The translations under genes were made by a program, and so were the position numbers. From positions 60,808,892 through 60,872,891 of the forward strand of contig NC_079208.1 in NCBI RefSeq assembly GCF_026745355.1: a DNA stretch of 64,000 nt, read 5' to 3'. The notes beneath the pieces were generated by a model. The model was not told the DNA's origin. It saw only the letters and a list, made by a program, of their open reading frames with translations, and made no database searches. Source of the DNA: Beta vulgaris subsp. vulgaris (lineage: Eukaryota > Streptophyta > Magnoliopsida > Caryophyllales > Amaranthaceae). How positions within the stretch are numbered: position 1 is the stretch's first letter; every line of letters starts with the position of its first letter. This document shows positions 24,038 to 34,840 of this stretch, in pieces.

Positions 24038-25400
24038 TCAGAACCTCTACACGAGCTACCTTTGTCATCCTAAGGGATTTCATAGGCCCTATATTTATAT
24101 AGTTTACCTTAATAAAAACAATAATAACATTTACTTAAAAATAAGTTCCACTTAGTAAAAATTAAGATTTCATATAGCGAAAATCCATAATCTATGTAAG
24201 AAAATATAATCAAGAATCAACAAGGTAAGTATATAGTCAGTAAAGCTAAGTTTCTGTCAATAAAAAATAATCTCTATTCAGTTAATATCAATCAAAGTTC
24301 CTATAATAAATTTCGAGTCTCTATTATTTAAAACAAACACTATGAATTAATCTTAGCCTAATTAGTCGGAGACCTTCCTTCCGACCCGCGATAAGGAATT
24401 CTTGACACTTGCAAAGTGGGATCCCCAAATTTTCATTCACTTACAAAAGATCTTCAAATTACCTAAGAAATAAAAATAAAAATAAATATAAACAAAGACC
24501 AGTTATATATCAACTCAAATATGACATCCTCTCAACATGTATGGACCTCTTCTCATATTAAAATATTGATCTTTTATATTGTTTTACGTTGAATTGAATT
24601 GAAGTGAAATAAAACAAACTAAACTAAATTGAAATAATACTATAAAATAAAAGTAGCTGAACTAAAACGAGCTATGCTAAAAAAAACTGTATCCAAAAGA
24701 ATAAGACCTTAATCATCTAAAGTTAACAATCTTTAGCTTTTTAGGTATATTTTACAATTTTACTACAACACGAGATCCTTGGTTTCCCCTTTTTAACTTT
24801 CGATGATGGGAGACAAAACAAAGGACATACACAAAGGGTGTCAATGGCCAAAAAACACCAAGTAATTAATCTAATGAATAGGTAGAGTTGTGCAAAGACT
24901 AGAGTCGGAAAGAAATTTGGACCGGATCGAATTCCAGTCCGACCATTGATCTACAGAAAAATGTGATTATGGATTTCTGGTCATGTCTGGTCCAAACACG
25001 TAAAATTCCGATATGGATCAATGGATTGGTATTTATGTTTTTTTAGTAAAATAATTTTTTTAAAAAGTTAAAAAAAATAGAAAGTTAGAAAGGTAAAGAT
25101 CTACGTACTCGTTGTTGTATTTAAGGGTATTGTTGCTAGAATTATTAAATTTTCATGTATCTGATTTACAAATATGAGAAAAATATTTTTTTTACAGAAA
25201 TACAAATTACGGTCGAACATGTCCAAAACCGACCGGACGAGCGATTCCGATCCAGATCCAAAAAAAAAATCAGATTCCGATTCGGTCCTGGACCGATGTA
25301 CACCCATAAGAATGGGTCTTTATTTTTTTCTGTTTAAAAATGAACATGTCATTAACCGTCCTTAAATGATCCCGCCGTTAATTATATTATTCCGCACGTT
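24038..25400. other. Intergenic upstream of first DREB1 gene
   Basis: AT-rich, no gene. From about 24886 to 25310 there is a block with inverted ccggaccg/cggtccgg-type motifs and ends resembling tagagttgtgc and gtacaccca, like a decayed hAT MITE; no TSD could be set. Confidence 0.5.
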
Positions 25401-25441
25401 GCTTTTTAAAATTTTCTTGGGTGTCCCACAAACCCATTTTT

Positions 25442-25447
25442 CACGTG
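25442..25447. promoter_or_regulatory. G-box upstream of first DREB1 gene
   Basis: CACGTG, 141 bp upstream of the ATG, within a block (cccacaaac...cccatttttcacgtgc) that recurs before the second DREB1 gene at 34010-34045. G-boxes are bound by bHLH/bZIP factors; PIFs are known regulators of DREB1 genes. Confidence 0.5.
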
Positions 25448-25520
25448 CTCAAAAATTTTCTATTCCCTTGTTTGACGTGCCTAAGTCATAATGATACCCA
25501 AAATCTTACTACAGTCTACA

Positions 25521-25526
25521 TATAAG
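25521..25526 (+). promoter_or_regulatory. TATA box of first DREB1 gene
   Basis: TATAAG 62 bp before the ATG, leaving a plausible ~30-nt leader. Confidence 0.45.
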
Positions 25527-25587
25527 TACATTTCTAGATCCATGAAACTCTATAACCCTATGTTTTAACCCACATCATCTTTCAGCT

Positions 25588-26364
25588 ATGAACACACAAA
25601 TCTCATCCCAAATACTATACTCTCCCCTATCATCAAGTAGTGGCGAGTCCGAGGACACAGTTTCCTTGGACTCGTCCACTACTACACCAGCTCCCTCGCT
25701 CAATAATTTATTGAGCGAGGGAGCTGCTGTATGCCTTCCGCAGAAGCGGAAGGCAGGACGAAAGAAATTTAAAGAGACTCGACACCCCACTTTTCGTGGG
25801 GTTCGCGAGAGAGAAAGAGGAAAATGGGTGTGTGAATTACGTGAACCTAAGAAGAAAAGTAGAATATGGCTTGGAACTTACCCTACAGCTGAACTTGCTG
25901 CTAGGGCACATGATGTAGCAGCTTTAGCTCTTAGAGGAGATAAAACTGCTCTTAATTTCCCTAACTCAGCTTGGCTTGTTCCGCGAGCCAAGTCTACTTC
26001 AGCTCGAGACATTAGGCTCGCGGCTTTCCAAGCTACTAGGTTCGATCTTCGGCCTAATTGCTCACCATGTCAAGGTAATGAAAACACATGTACACAAGAG
26101 ATGGAAGAAATTAAAAGTTCTACATGCTATGATAATGATGATGATGTCAAGAGTTTAAAAAAGAATGTCGTGGATGATGAATCTAAAGTGTTGTTTATGG
26201 ATGAAGAAGCCATTTTTAATGTACACACATTCATTGATAGTATGGCCGCAGGTATGCTTCTTACACCACCTTCTTTCAAGAGAGGGATTAATTGGGATGA
26301 AATAGAGGAAGATAATGGGGATGATGATTGTTTTATTGACTTGGATTTGTGGCGGTATAGTTAA
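25588..26364 (+). CDS. DREB1: DREB1/CBF-like AP2/ERF transcription factor, copy 1
   Basis: 258 residues, intronless, ATG at 25588. Binds DRE/CRT (CCGAC) promoters of cold- and drought-response genes in the nucleus, by family. Seen: a Ser/Thr/acidic N-terminus; the CBF signature [17 protein letters not shown] at residues 51-67, which includes the nuclear localisation signal; an AP2 domain at about 69-126 with [15 protein letters not shown] (Val14 and Glu19 typical of DREB), RIWLGTY and [14 protein letters not shown]; then NSAWL, the counterpart of the second CBF signature DSAWR. The C-terminus is acidic and ends DLDLWRYS, like the LWSY-type CBF activation tail. A second copy lies at 34841. Three consecutive inverted repeats occupy codons 19-56 (listed). 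CBF genes are usually cold-induced; a G-box and TATA lie upstream. Confidence 0.93.
   Translation: MNTQISSQILYSPLSSSSGESEDTVSLDSSTTTPAPSLNNLLSEGAAVCLPQKRKAGRKKFKETRHPTFRGVRERERGKWVCELREPKKKSRIWLGTYPTAELAARAHDVAALALRGDKTALNFPNSAWLVPRAKSTSARDIRLAAFQATRFDLRPNCSPCQGNENTCTQEMEEIKSSTCYDNDDDVKSLKKNVVDDESKVLFMDEEAIFNVHTFIDSMAAGMLLTPPSFKRGINWDEIEEDNGDDDCFIDLDLWRYS
25642..25755 (+). repeat. Three consecutive inverted repeats in DREB1 copy 1 coding sequence
   Basis: Stem 1: GGCGAGTCCG (25642-25651) with TGGACTCGTC (25667-25676), 10 pairs counting two G-U. Stem 2: CAGCTCCCTCGCTCAATAA (25688-25706) with its exact complement at 25708-25726, 19 bp around one base. Stem 3: TGCCTTCCGC (25732-25741), loop AGAA, GCGGAAGGCA (25746-25755), 10 bp. 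All lie in frame upstream of the AP2 domain. Confidence 0.95.
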
Positions 26365-28579
26365 TTTCTGCTAATGCTGGATTCATTTGTGAAAAGATCC
26401 TTTTTTTCATACACCATAATGATAGTAAAGTTTATACTCCGATCTTTTTGTTCTGAAATATATATACATCGAATACTTTTCTCTATCTCTCTCTTCATCA
26501 TATAGGAGTCTTCTTTTTGTTATTTTTATCTCTCTTCTCGATCTTCCTAATTCCCGTACCTCTTACGTTTCATTTATTTTAGAATAGAAAAAGTGTATAT
26601 TTAAATTAGTACACCAAGTCCAAAAGATCGACAAAATTTTAGGGATGATGTTCCATTACCATGAGTATTGACATGATATTTTCCTTACAATATTACATAT
26701 AAATGTAATTTACCATTGTCTTTTATAGTGACAACAAGAATCTCTGTAATGGTTTGGTCACATTCCAAAATTTCAATTTCAACTCATAAAATTCAATTAT
26801 AAACAGAAGCAACCAAGGTTCCATATTGAAAAATATAAAATGATAACACACACTGGAAATATTTATGCGATGAAGTTCATAAAGTTTCCATAATCCTTGT
26901 GATTAAAGAGGAATGATGTTGCACCCTGGAAAATTTATATACTATATGATATTTTCTTTATAATATTATATATAAATTTACTATCATTATTGTTGTTTAT
27001 TATTGTTAACCAAAGAGATCATCAATACATTAGGTGAAATGGATAAGCATCATAATTCATGAAAGAAAAAGAAATATCTAGGTTGGACAATTAGTAAAAA
27101 AAACATGTATGAATTTAATTATAAAAGTACACATGAATATATTATTATTATTACAACATTGATATTTATCATATATATGCTATGCAGAAAAAAAAGTACA
27201 TTCTTTAACTCCAGTTATCTCTAGTGGATCGTGTTGGCATGTCATTTTCTTTATTAAAGTTGTCCTAGAATGATAGAATTTGGTTGAAATATGTTATCTC
27301 TTTTCGACTTCTTAGTACATCATCACTCGAATTGTAAAAGCATGAACGTGGTGGTCCCGAAAACATGAGGTCCCTCAAATAGTCAAATATATACATAATG
27401 TTAATTACCCTACTATCACCAATACTAAAGGTGACTATGGGCCGGACTTGGGTCTTGGGCGGTTTATGGGCAACTTTACCCATTGCTACTAAATAAGCAT
27501 GCACCACCTCTAAGTCACGTCGGAGCTAAGCTTATTGTTGCATCCGAAGCCGTATGATCACTAAACTTGAGATGTCCAAAGCTCATTTGATTAGGTTTAC
27601 CATTGTCAGAAAACACTTACATAAAGAATTATTCCATATTTCCATGCATTGTGTAAATAACCAGATTTTAATTTAGTTATTGATCAGCACGAGTATGCAG
27701 ATATTTAGGATAAATATGAGGAAAATCGGAGGAAACTCAAAAGTTTTGTTTCTACGTAGTTTGGCTAGAATCTTCCTAGCTTCAATAGGGAAGGACCACA
27801 GTGCCATACTAATCAATGTGAATGCGTTAGGACTCTATATATGATATGTATTAGGAATAGGATTGCTTGTCATGTTTCGCTGCATGATTTGGTATGTGGT
27901 TGTACGTCTAACTTATGTGTTGTTTTTCAATGACTAAATTCCTCTTCAACATAGGACCAATTTGTTTTTTGGTAGAAATGTTTTATATTGTTAGCGGTTT
28001 TAGTTCCTACAAGAAATACTATCTAACAACGGTCGAGCTGATACTGGAGTTGTTCATCAATCTTGTTATAGTTGGAATGACCTCAGTCTACACATTGCAT
28101 TATTTCTTCGTTAAGTGAAAACTCGTACAATAAAATTGGGATCCAAGCTATATATATCAGGAGCTTTTTACGGTAGTACTTGTGTGTAGTTGGCGCAAAG
28201 TTCAGAGCTCCTTCTAGCTGTGTAGTGTTTGAACTTTGAAGGTAGCTACTATAGGAGTTTTACTGGATAATTCAATAAAAAAAAAACTGAGAATTATTCA
28301 GTAAAACACCACATAGAAAAACTTACCTTAGGCCTAAGGGCTATAAAATCTTGACATGGTCGTAAATTATAATAGAAAATACAGTATTTAATTAGGAACG
28401 GAAGATATGGAGTTTTGAAGAGAGTGTAACAAATATGGCCATATAGGGGTCATTTGACATTTGAGTGACATAGGAAAATTTTGTTAATTAGCGGATTTTT
28501 TTCCTCAATATTATAACAAATTACAAGTTTTGAACTTTAAACACTCTTGATGAATCAAGTAAAAGCCATATTATTAAAT
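26365..28579. other. Intergenic after DREB1 copy 1
   Basis: No gene. The only notable structure is a short inverted repeat at 28257-28307. The open frames near 27265 and 27915 show no family features. Confidence 0.55.
28257..28307. repeat. Short hairpin
   Basis: GTTTTACTGGATAATTC (28257-28273) pairs with 28291-28307 with one mismatch around a 17-nt A-rich loop. Probably the remnant of a small MITE; miRNA origin is not supported. Confidence 0.6.
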
Positions 28580-28906
28580 AAAGGCAAAATTGGCCTCAAC
28601 ATCACAAAGTATTATTGACTTTGGTGGAGTGCATTATGTCATAATTGAAGCAGGAGGTACATTTTCTTGTAGGTGACTAGTAGCCAATCTCAAATTTTCT
28701 CTCTCTAAAACTCTTCTTCTTCACGAAGAAATTTGAAAATTGTTCTGGAAGGTTTAGGGGTATCGCGAAAAGGTATTTCCAGCGTCATTTATGACATGCA
28801 CTGACACCTAAACCATTAGTTTGTGGTATTTTGGCTACTAGTTAAAGTTTGAGGTGTTGAGTGCATCCGAGTTTTAGTTTGTAGTGTTAAGGCCAATTTT
28901 ACCTTT
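28580..28906. mobile_element. MITE with ~29-bp TIRs
   Basis: AAAGGCAAAATTGGCC (from 28580) is mirrored by GGCCAATTTTACCTTT (to 28906), and the TIR continues with few mismatches. No sure TSD, so superfamily is open. Confidence 0.6.
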
Positions 28907-29495
28907 AATAACCAACCAATGCTATTTTGTATACAAAAATAGTAGATGATATCTAGAAATCCGTCTTGAACTATGTCCTTATTGGAGTACACTCTCCACC
29001 TCAGCTATCCAGCTCAGCATCTAAATAACTAATTCTGTTAGTTTGTTTGTTATACAAACAGTTTTGAGTAAACCTCTATTACAATATATTGTATATATAC
29101 CTCTCTTCCCTCATTCATGTAATTATTCATTCATACTGAAATAATATACTGAAATTCCCTGAGTTCTTTCTCTCTTTCTCTCTCTATATTTTAGTCATAT
29201 GTGATCTGAAGTTCACAAATTATCAGTCCTAATTTGTTCCAATAAAATCTTCCATGGACGATTGACACAAATTATGCAAAACTAATTACTTCACCTTGGG
29301 CATGTAAATTGAGAACGCCTCTCCAACAATCAAGTCACCAAAGGGCCGGGGTTTAGAAATTTCAGATTGTAGAACTCAATCATGGAGTGACTTCCGACTG
29401 GTCGATCTATACATAAGAGATCACAAAGTTACAGTCCCAACTATGTCAGGAATCCCGAAATATTAATGATAATTTACACGAACATGTATCCCTAA

Positions 29496-30493
29496 TGCTC
29501 CGTTTGGTAGGGTGTAAAACGTTTTGCCGGAAAACTGTTTTCCTCTATTTTCAGTTTTACATTGTTTGGTTGGCAAAAGAGTGTAAAATCATTTTCCCTT
29601 GGGGTAAAATTACTCTCCCAATGATGGAAAACCATAATCCTTTCAAAATGAAGGGAAAATTATTTTCCTTATCTCTCTTAGTCTCTTGTACACTCCTCTC
29701 ACTACCTCCTTACTGTAGGAACTAAAACCGCTAACAAATTAAATTTAACTTATCTTGAAAACCGTGGCGTGAAGAATTCACTGCCCTAAAGTTGAATTTG
29801 CCCCGCTACAACACACGGCCTCTTAGCAATCAACCTCCAGGGGTACACGGTCTCTGAGTTTCCAGTGTAGATGGAAAAACAGATTGAGAACGATCTTGAA
29901 TATTGCCCAGAAAAAGATTTTCGAGAGAGGAAGAAGAAGGTTACCAGCCGACTTAGTGGGAGGAGATAATGGCCCATAATTAGGAGATAACGGCTCATTA
30001 AAGGAGGAAATCCGGGAAAAAACGGTAACCTAATTACTGGCTAAAAACAACAGATTTTTAACCCAAAACTTTAGTTAAGTTAAGTTTATACCCCAAATCC
30101 CAAATCCCAAATCCCAAATCCCAAGGCCCTGGCCCGGACCAGGCGCGCGCGTGTGGTGACTCCACTCACCACATGCCCACTAAAAGTCCTTTTGTCACAC
30201 AACTCAAAGGGTATAGAAAGTGTAATGTATATAAACCCCTTACACTACCTATTATTCTATCAATGTGGGACTCTTCACATTCTCTTTTGAAGCAACTCTT
30301 GAGTTTCCTTTACAAACATTTATTATAAACTCCAACACTTACTTTCTCTTTCATTTTCCTTTCATTTCGTCATTTTTCTTACATCGAACCAAACAACGAA
30401 AAACTAATTTTGGAATTGTATTTTCCATTGTAAATTGTTTTCCACGAAAATCATTTTACACTGAAAATATTTTATGCCCTACCAAACGGAGCC
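29496..30493. mobile_element. Tourist-like (PIF/Harbinger) element interrupted by a solo LTR
   Basis: Termini TGCTCCGTTTGGTAGGG and CCCTACCAAACGGAGCC are inverted; TAA flanks both sides (29493-29495, 30494-30496), the Harbinger target. Without the LTR insertion it is about 369 bp and rich in tttccc/ggaaaa motifs. Confidence 0.78.
29714..30337 (-). mobile_element. Solo LTR (copia-like), minus strand
   Basis: TGTTGGAGTT...GTTCCTACA on the minus strand, flanked by a perfect 5-bp TSD CTTAC (29709-29713, 30338-30342). The family match is the solo LTR at 38662-39281 (same 5' start, similar length, same ggacc/gcgcgcg block). A TATA-like motif lies near 30228. No internal region remains, so it arose by LTR-LTR recombination. 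Confidence 0.85.
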
Positions 30494-30496
30494 TAA

Positions 30497-31763
30497 ATCT
30501 GCGAAGAAATTATCCTATATGTATTCTCTATCAAAAAAGATAACGTAGTGATTGAGAGAAATGCTCTCAAAGTAGGAATTAAATATCTGACTTATGGGGA
30601 TGCGGTCACTATATATTTAAAGACTCAAGGTTATATACCTTGTTTTGGCTCTGGGCTTATCTTGGTCATACGAAACTTGATTCCCAACAAGGATATATAT
30701 ATTATTATATTCCCCTTGTCACATATGAGGCCTCACCAGACACCAGTGACCATACAATGGTCACATAGTGTATGGTCACGTAGAGATCTGTTGAATTAAA
30801 ATTAAAAGATGTGATATAGATAACATGAATAAAAATGATAGATAACCATTTAAATTGATAGCATGTCAGAAAGTTTTAAGTTAAATATAAAGGTTTAATG
30901 CCCTCGAGTTTACTATTTTATCTTGTAGCATATCAAATGCTTTGTTGAACATCAAACGATTTAAACTTTATAGTAGTGTGGAATTGTATACTTGTAGTGT
31001 CACAGTGTATAAAATAACATGATTCAAATGATCTAGGATTTCAATCTCTTACTCGCAGTTTTTTTTTTTTTTGCAGAGTTGGGCTGTTTATAGCCTATAG
31101 GTGATAGGTTTGAAGGAAGTTGGGCTTGGATGTTCCATTTTGCACAACTAAAATGGGTCCAATGACCCCAGCTAGACCGCAAGGAGATTCAATATTCTAA
31201 CCAAAGACCGGGTTGACCCTTGACCTTAGCAATATTAGGCTTATCATTTATTTACTAGTTACTTACTATTGAATCAATTAACCCACTTTTTCTATTAGCA
31301 TATCATAACATCTAATACACAGGGTCTAGGGAATAATTATGCGATTGCGTAGGCTGAGCTCCGTCTCTGTCTTCACAACTTATGTTTGACTATCATTTGT
31401 GATTAATGGTTAAGGAAAAATATATTCATGTGGGATTTAATTGATCTTGATTTATCTGGATAACTACTTTTAAAAATATCAACTTTTTATAGTTTTTATA
31501 AATGCAAGTATATAGATATTAATATTCAAACATTTACATTAGAAAACTTAAAAAGATAAAATGTAGTAACTATTAATTAAAAAGATTTCGTGGGAGTATG
31601 ATACTAAAGCATAGGTATAAAGATAATGGGACTAAAACAAGTAATAATAGATTTCACACTTTAGGATTCTTTCAAATAAGACTTGTGTTTCATATAGGTC
31701 TCTTTACATATCCTTATAGACGGCCATACATATGACCACCTTAATGGTGATACTGATACGTAT
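30497..31763. other. Intergenic, no gene seen
   Basis: AT-rich. Around 31370-31580 blocks such as tgtttgactatcatttgtgatt and atgtgggattt resemble the 9341 Stowaway family in decayed form. Confidence 0.45.
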
Positions 31764-31963
31764 AGTGGCGGATGTATGTATAAGTGAGGCAGGGCAAATG
31801 ACCACTTGGCAAAATAAAAAAGCATGAAAAAGTTGTGCAGTCTATAGTTTACAAACCAACAACATTGTCACAAACATATACATTAGTAGGATTTCGTGAA
31901 TTTATTATTATTTATTTATTTAAGGATGATCCCACTACATATAATTTATAAATTCGCCACTGA
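31764..31963. mobile_element. hAT-type MITE
   Basis: AGTGGCGGA...TTCGCCACTGA termini with 8-bp flanks ATACGTAT and ATACGCAT (7 of 8 match). 200 bp, no coding capacity. Confidence 0.65.
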
Positions 31964-31971
31964 ATACGCAT

Positions 31972-32741
31972 GAGTGCAATCAAAATTAACATGGGGGCGG
32001 CGTGCACGGTGCACGTAGGAAAGGAATTGGCGAAGCAAAGCAAGCATCATTCATCAAGGTTATTTCTTAACTGCCACTTTACACACTCCAAGGGGTGCTT
32101 GTGACCAGTGACCATTTTAATTCAAACGTGTCGCAACTCACTAGTGTAACGACTAACGATCAAAAATATCATTTTCTTTTTCCAAGTGTGGAAGGTAAGG
32201 GTTCGAATGGAGTAGATGGAAAGAGAATCTTTGACAAACTAAAGCTTTCTTAGTCTTTTTTTTTTTTAAGGTGTGGTTACGTTGCTTCATTATTTTATTT
32301 TGTGTATGTGGAGAGAGTCCTGAATACTTATTGGAATAATTGTCTGTGCTTCTCGTGTACTCGCTCCTAAGTCCTAAGATACTCTATAATTTATTAATTT
32401 ACGTTATAGATTATAGTTTATGTTATGCTACTTCATTACTAGAATTCAGATTTATTCTTTTGTCAAGATTTATTGATTTTGTGGCTCACCAGTACTCACC
32501 ATTTTACGTAGGACTGAATAATTAATATGATGTGCAATCATGGAGATGCATAGATCAAATGCGTGAGATTAATTAGTATGATGTGCAATCATGATCGAAG
32601 ATGCATAGATCAAATGCGTGATATTAGTGGCGCACATCTGGCATGAAAACAAGATACATGTGTTATTATGGAATAGTTTATTAGCATAATACTTTCTTCT
32701 TGTTTAATTATGGCCTTCTTGACAATAGTGTGAGATATGAA
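31972..32741. other. Intergenic, no gene seen
   Basis: Includes an imperfect local duplication, atgatgtgcaatcatg...gatgcatagatcaaatgcgtga, at about 32528-32566 and 32578-32622. Otherwise featureless. Confidence 0.45.
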
Positions 32742-33129
32742 GGCTATGTTTGGGGAAGCATTTCAGGTGACTTAGATGATAAGGTGCTACAACTTTAAGT
32801 CACCTTATATGATTAGTGTTTGGTGGAGGAACTTAAATAAAATTTAAGTCCAAAATTTGACGGAAATTGAGTTGGAGTAAAATATAGCGTATGAGATTAG
32901 GTGCTGATTTTTTTTTTTTTATCTTTTTAAGCCTAAAAAGATATTTTCTTTTTATCTTTTTAAGCCTAAATAGATATTTCAGCTACAGTCATAAATAATT
33001 TACCAAACATGTTATGCAATCATCTAACTTATCAGTTTCAGCACCTTAACAAATTCAGCTGCTACCTAATCAGTTTCAATGACCGTATCAGTTTCAGCTC
33101 CATTTCAGCCAGTGTTGCCAAACATAACC
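32742..33129. mobile_element. MITE with GGCTATGTTTGG termini
   Basis: GGCTATGTTTGG at the left is mirrored by CCAAACATAACC at the right. The interior has a duplicated ~30-bp piece (atctttttaagcctaaa) near 32922 and 32957. No clear TSD; Tourist or hAT type. Confidence 0.5.
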
Positions 33130-33553
33130 CAAGTAGAGGTTTGACAAGGTCAATAAACTACTTTAAAAAATATGAGTGTTTGGCAAGGTAGCTTTTGTAG
33201 TAGAGGTTTTTTTTCTAACAGATTATCTTGATTATTAATAATTTTTTAATTATTTATTACTAAATTTTTCTAAGTGTTTATACTTAAAAACAAATATATA
33301 CATTCAAACAAATACAACATCTTACAAAATAATAATATAAAAAAATTCAAGAGTATATCAAAATTTTAAAATTTCCGGTTCATGCTTAAAAACTTCTATT
33401 TTTTTTTTGTATTTTTGATGTAAAAATGTAATAAAATAAAATATAAAAATAGACAATGTTTAATATAGACGGACGATAAATAGTAAACTTTTTTCATACA
33501 CATTAACGACAGTAAAATTTCATGACCAAAAACAGGTACTTCGTTGTCCGTAC

Positions 33554-33945
33554 TGTGGGTGCTTATCGAACGAGCCGAGCCCGAATAACATTTGGCTTGG
33601 CTCGGCTCGTGAGCTCGCCGAGCTTGGGGGAGCTGAGCTCGGCTCGAGCCCGTGATTAGTTTTTGCTTGTCGAGCTCGTTTTCAGGCTCGTCTCGAACTC
33701 GTGTTCAATTATGGGCTCGAGCTCGATTTTTAATATTTTTAATATAAATTTTTTGTAATATAAAATATTTTTTTAAGTATAAAATAATAATCGAGTTGTT
33801 CACGAGCTTTTCGAGCCGAGCTTTGCTTAGCTCAACTTGACTCGTTTAAGTCTCGAGTCGAATCACAACGAGCCGACTTTGACCGAGTTTTAACCGAGCC
33901 GATCCCAAACTATTTGCGAGCTTGTCATGCTCGATAGCACCCCTA
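33554..33945. mobile_element. hAT-type MITE
   Basis: Ends TGTGGGTGC and GCACCCCTA; 8-bp flanks GTCCGTAC (33546-33553) and GTCCGGAC (33946-33953), 7 of 8 matching. Interior filled with gagctcg/cgagccgag motifs in both orientations. Confidence 0.72.
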
Positions 33946-34039
33946 GTCCGGACATAATCATTGGCGGTTATCTAACACATACCTTTTGCTTGCAAAGTCT
34001 TCTTTGGTACCCCCACAAACAACAGCAACCCATTTTTTA

Positions 34040-34045
34040 CACGTG
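34040..34045. promoter_or_regulatory. Distal G-box upstream of DREB1 copy 2
   Basis: CACGTG in the block cccacaaac...cccattttttacacgtgc, matching the block before copy 1. It lies ~800 bp from the ATG here versus ~140 bp in copy 1. Confidence 0.5.
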
Positions 34046-34717
34046 CACACTTGGACGGCTCTACTAGGAAGTAAAAGAGAGTTCATAATTTTAAATTAGG
34101 GAGTACATATATAGTAATTATAATGAGTTATACTACTAATATTAATAAAAACACACTGCTACATATATATTATTATTATTATTCCCACTTTTTTCTAAGT
34201 TTTATAAAGTATTTAAATGTCCCCTCAAAAAAAAAATGTATCTAAATGTCATTTTAACTTTTACTTTTGTGTAAAAAAAAAGATACATGTAATTTCAAGT
34301 ACATTTCTAGAACTTAATTACTCATCTATCAACACACTGTTGATACAATTTTATAAGGACAAGGTATGTATCATAAATGATGATATGTTACGTTGTTTAT
34401 AAATAACGTGAAAATTCGATGATTGTAATTAAAATAGACGAAAGAAGTATAATAGGTAACCGTACCATTACACAGAAATTAGATATAAAATTTTTCGATA
34501 TTTTATGAAAATTTATAAGCTTTACACCATATTCTCATCATATGAGTCAAAGACAAAAAAATTTAATCTTTCTTACTTCCTTCATACATAATATTTTACA
34601 TAATACTTTTTCTTACTTTTCGAAGGTTAATTTAATATATTAGTACAAGTCCACGATATATATATATATACAATTAAGTATCAATGACCCTACATAATTT
34701 AGAATCGTTCATTCCAT

Positions 34718-34723
34718 CACGTG
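34718..34723. promoter_or_regulatory. Proximal G-box of DREB1 copy 2
   Basis: CACGTG 118 bp before the ATG, followed by tgaattccct; copy 1 has cacgtgctc...attccctt at a similar distance. A TATA stretch (tatatatat) follows at about 34774-34782. Confidence 0.45.
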
Positions 34724-34840
34724 CTGAATTCCCTATACACCAAAACTTACAAACCAAGTATTCGACTTGACAGTATATATATCTTCCTCCTAAACCTATG
34801 AAATCTCATCAATTCAATATTTTCCCTTCATCGCCCTCCA

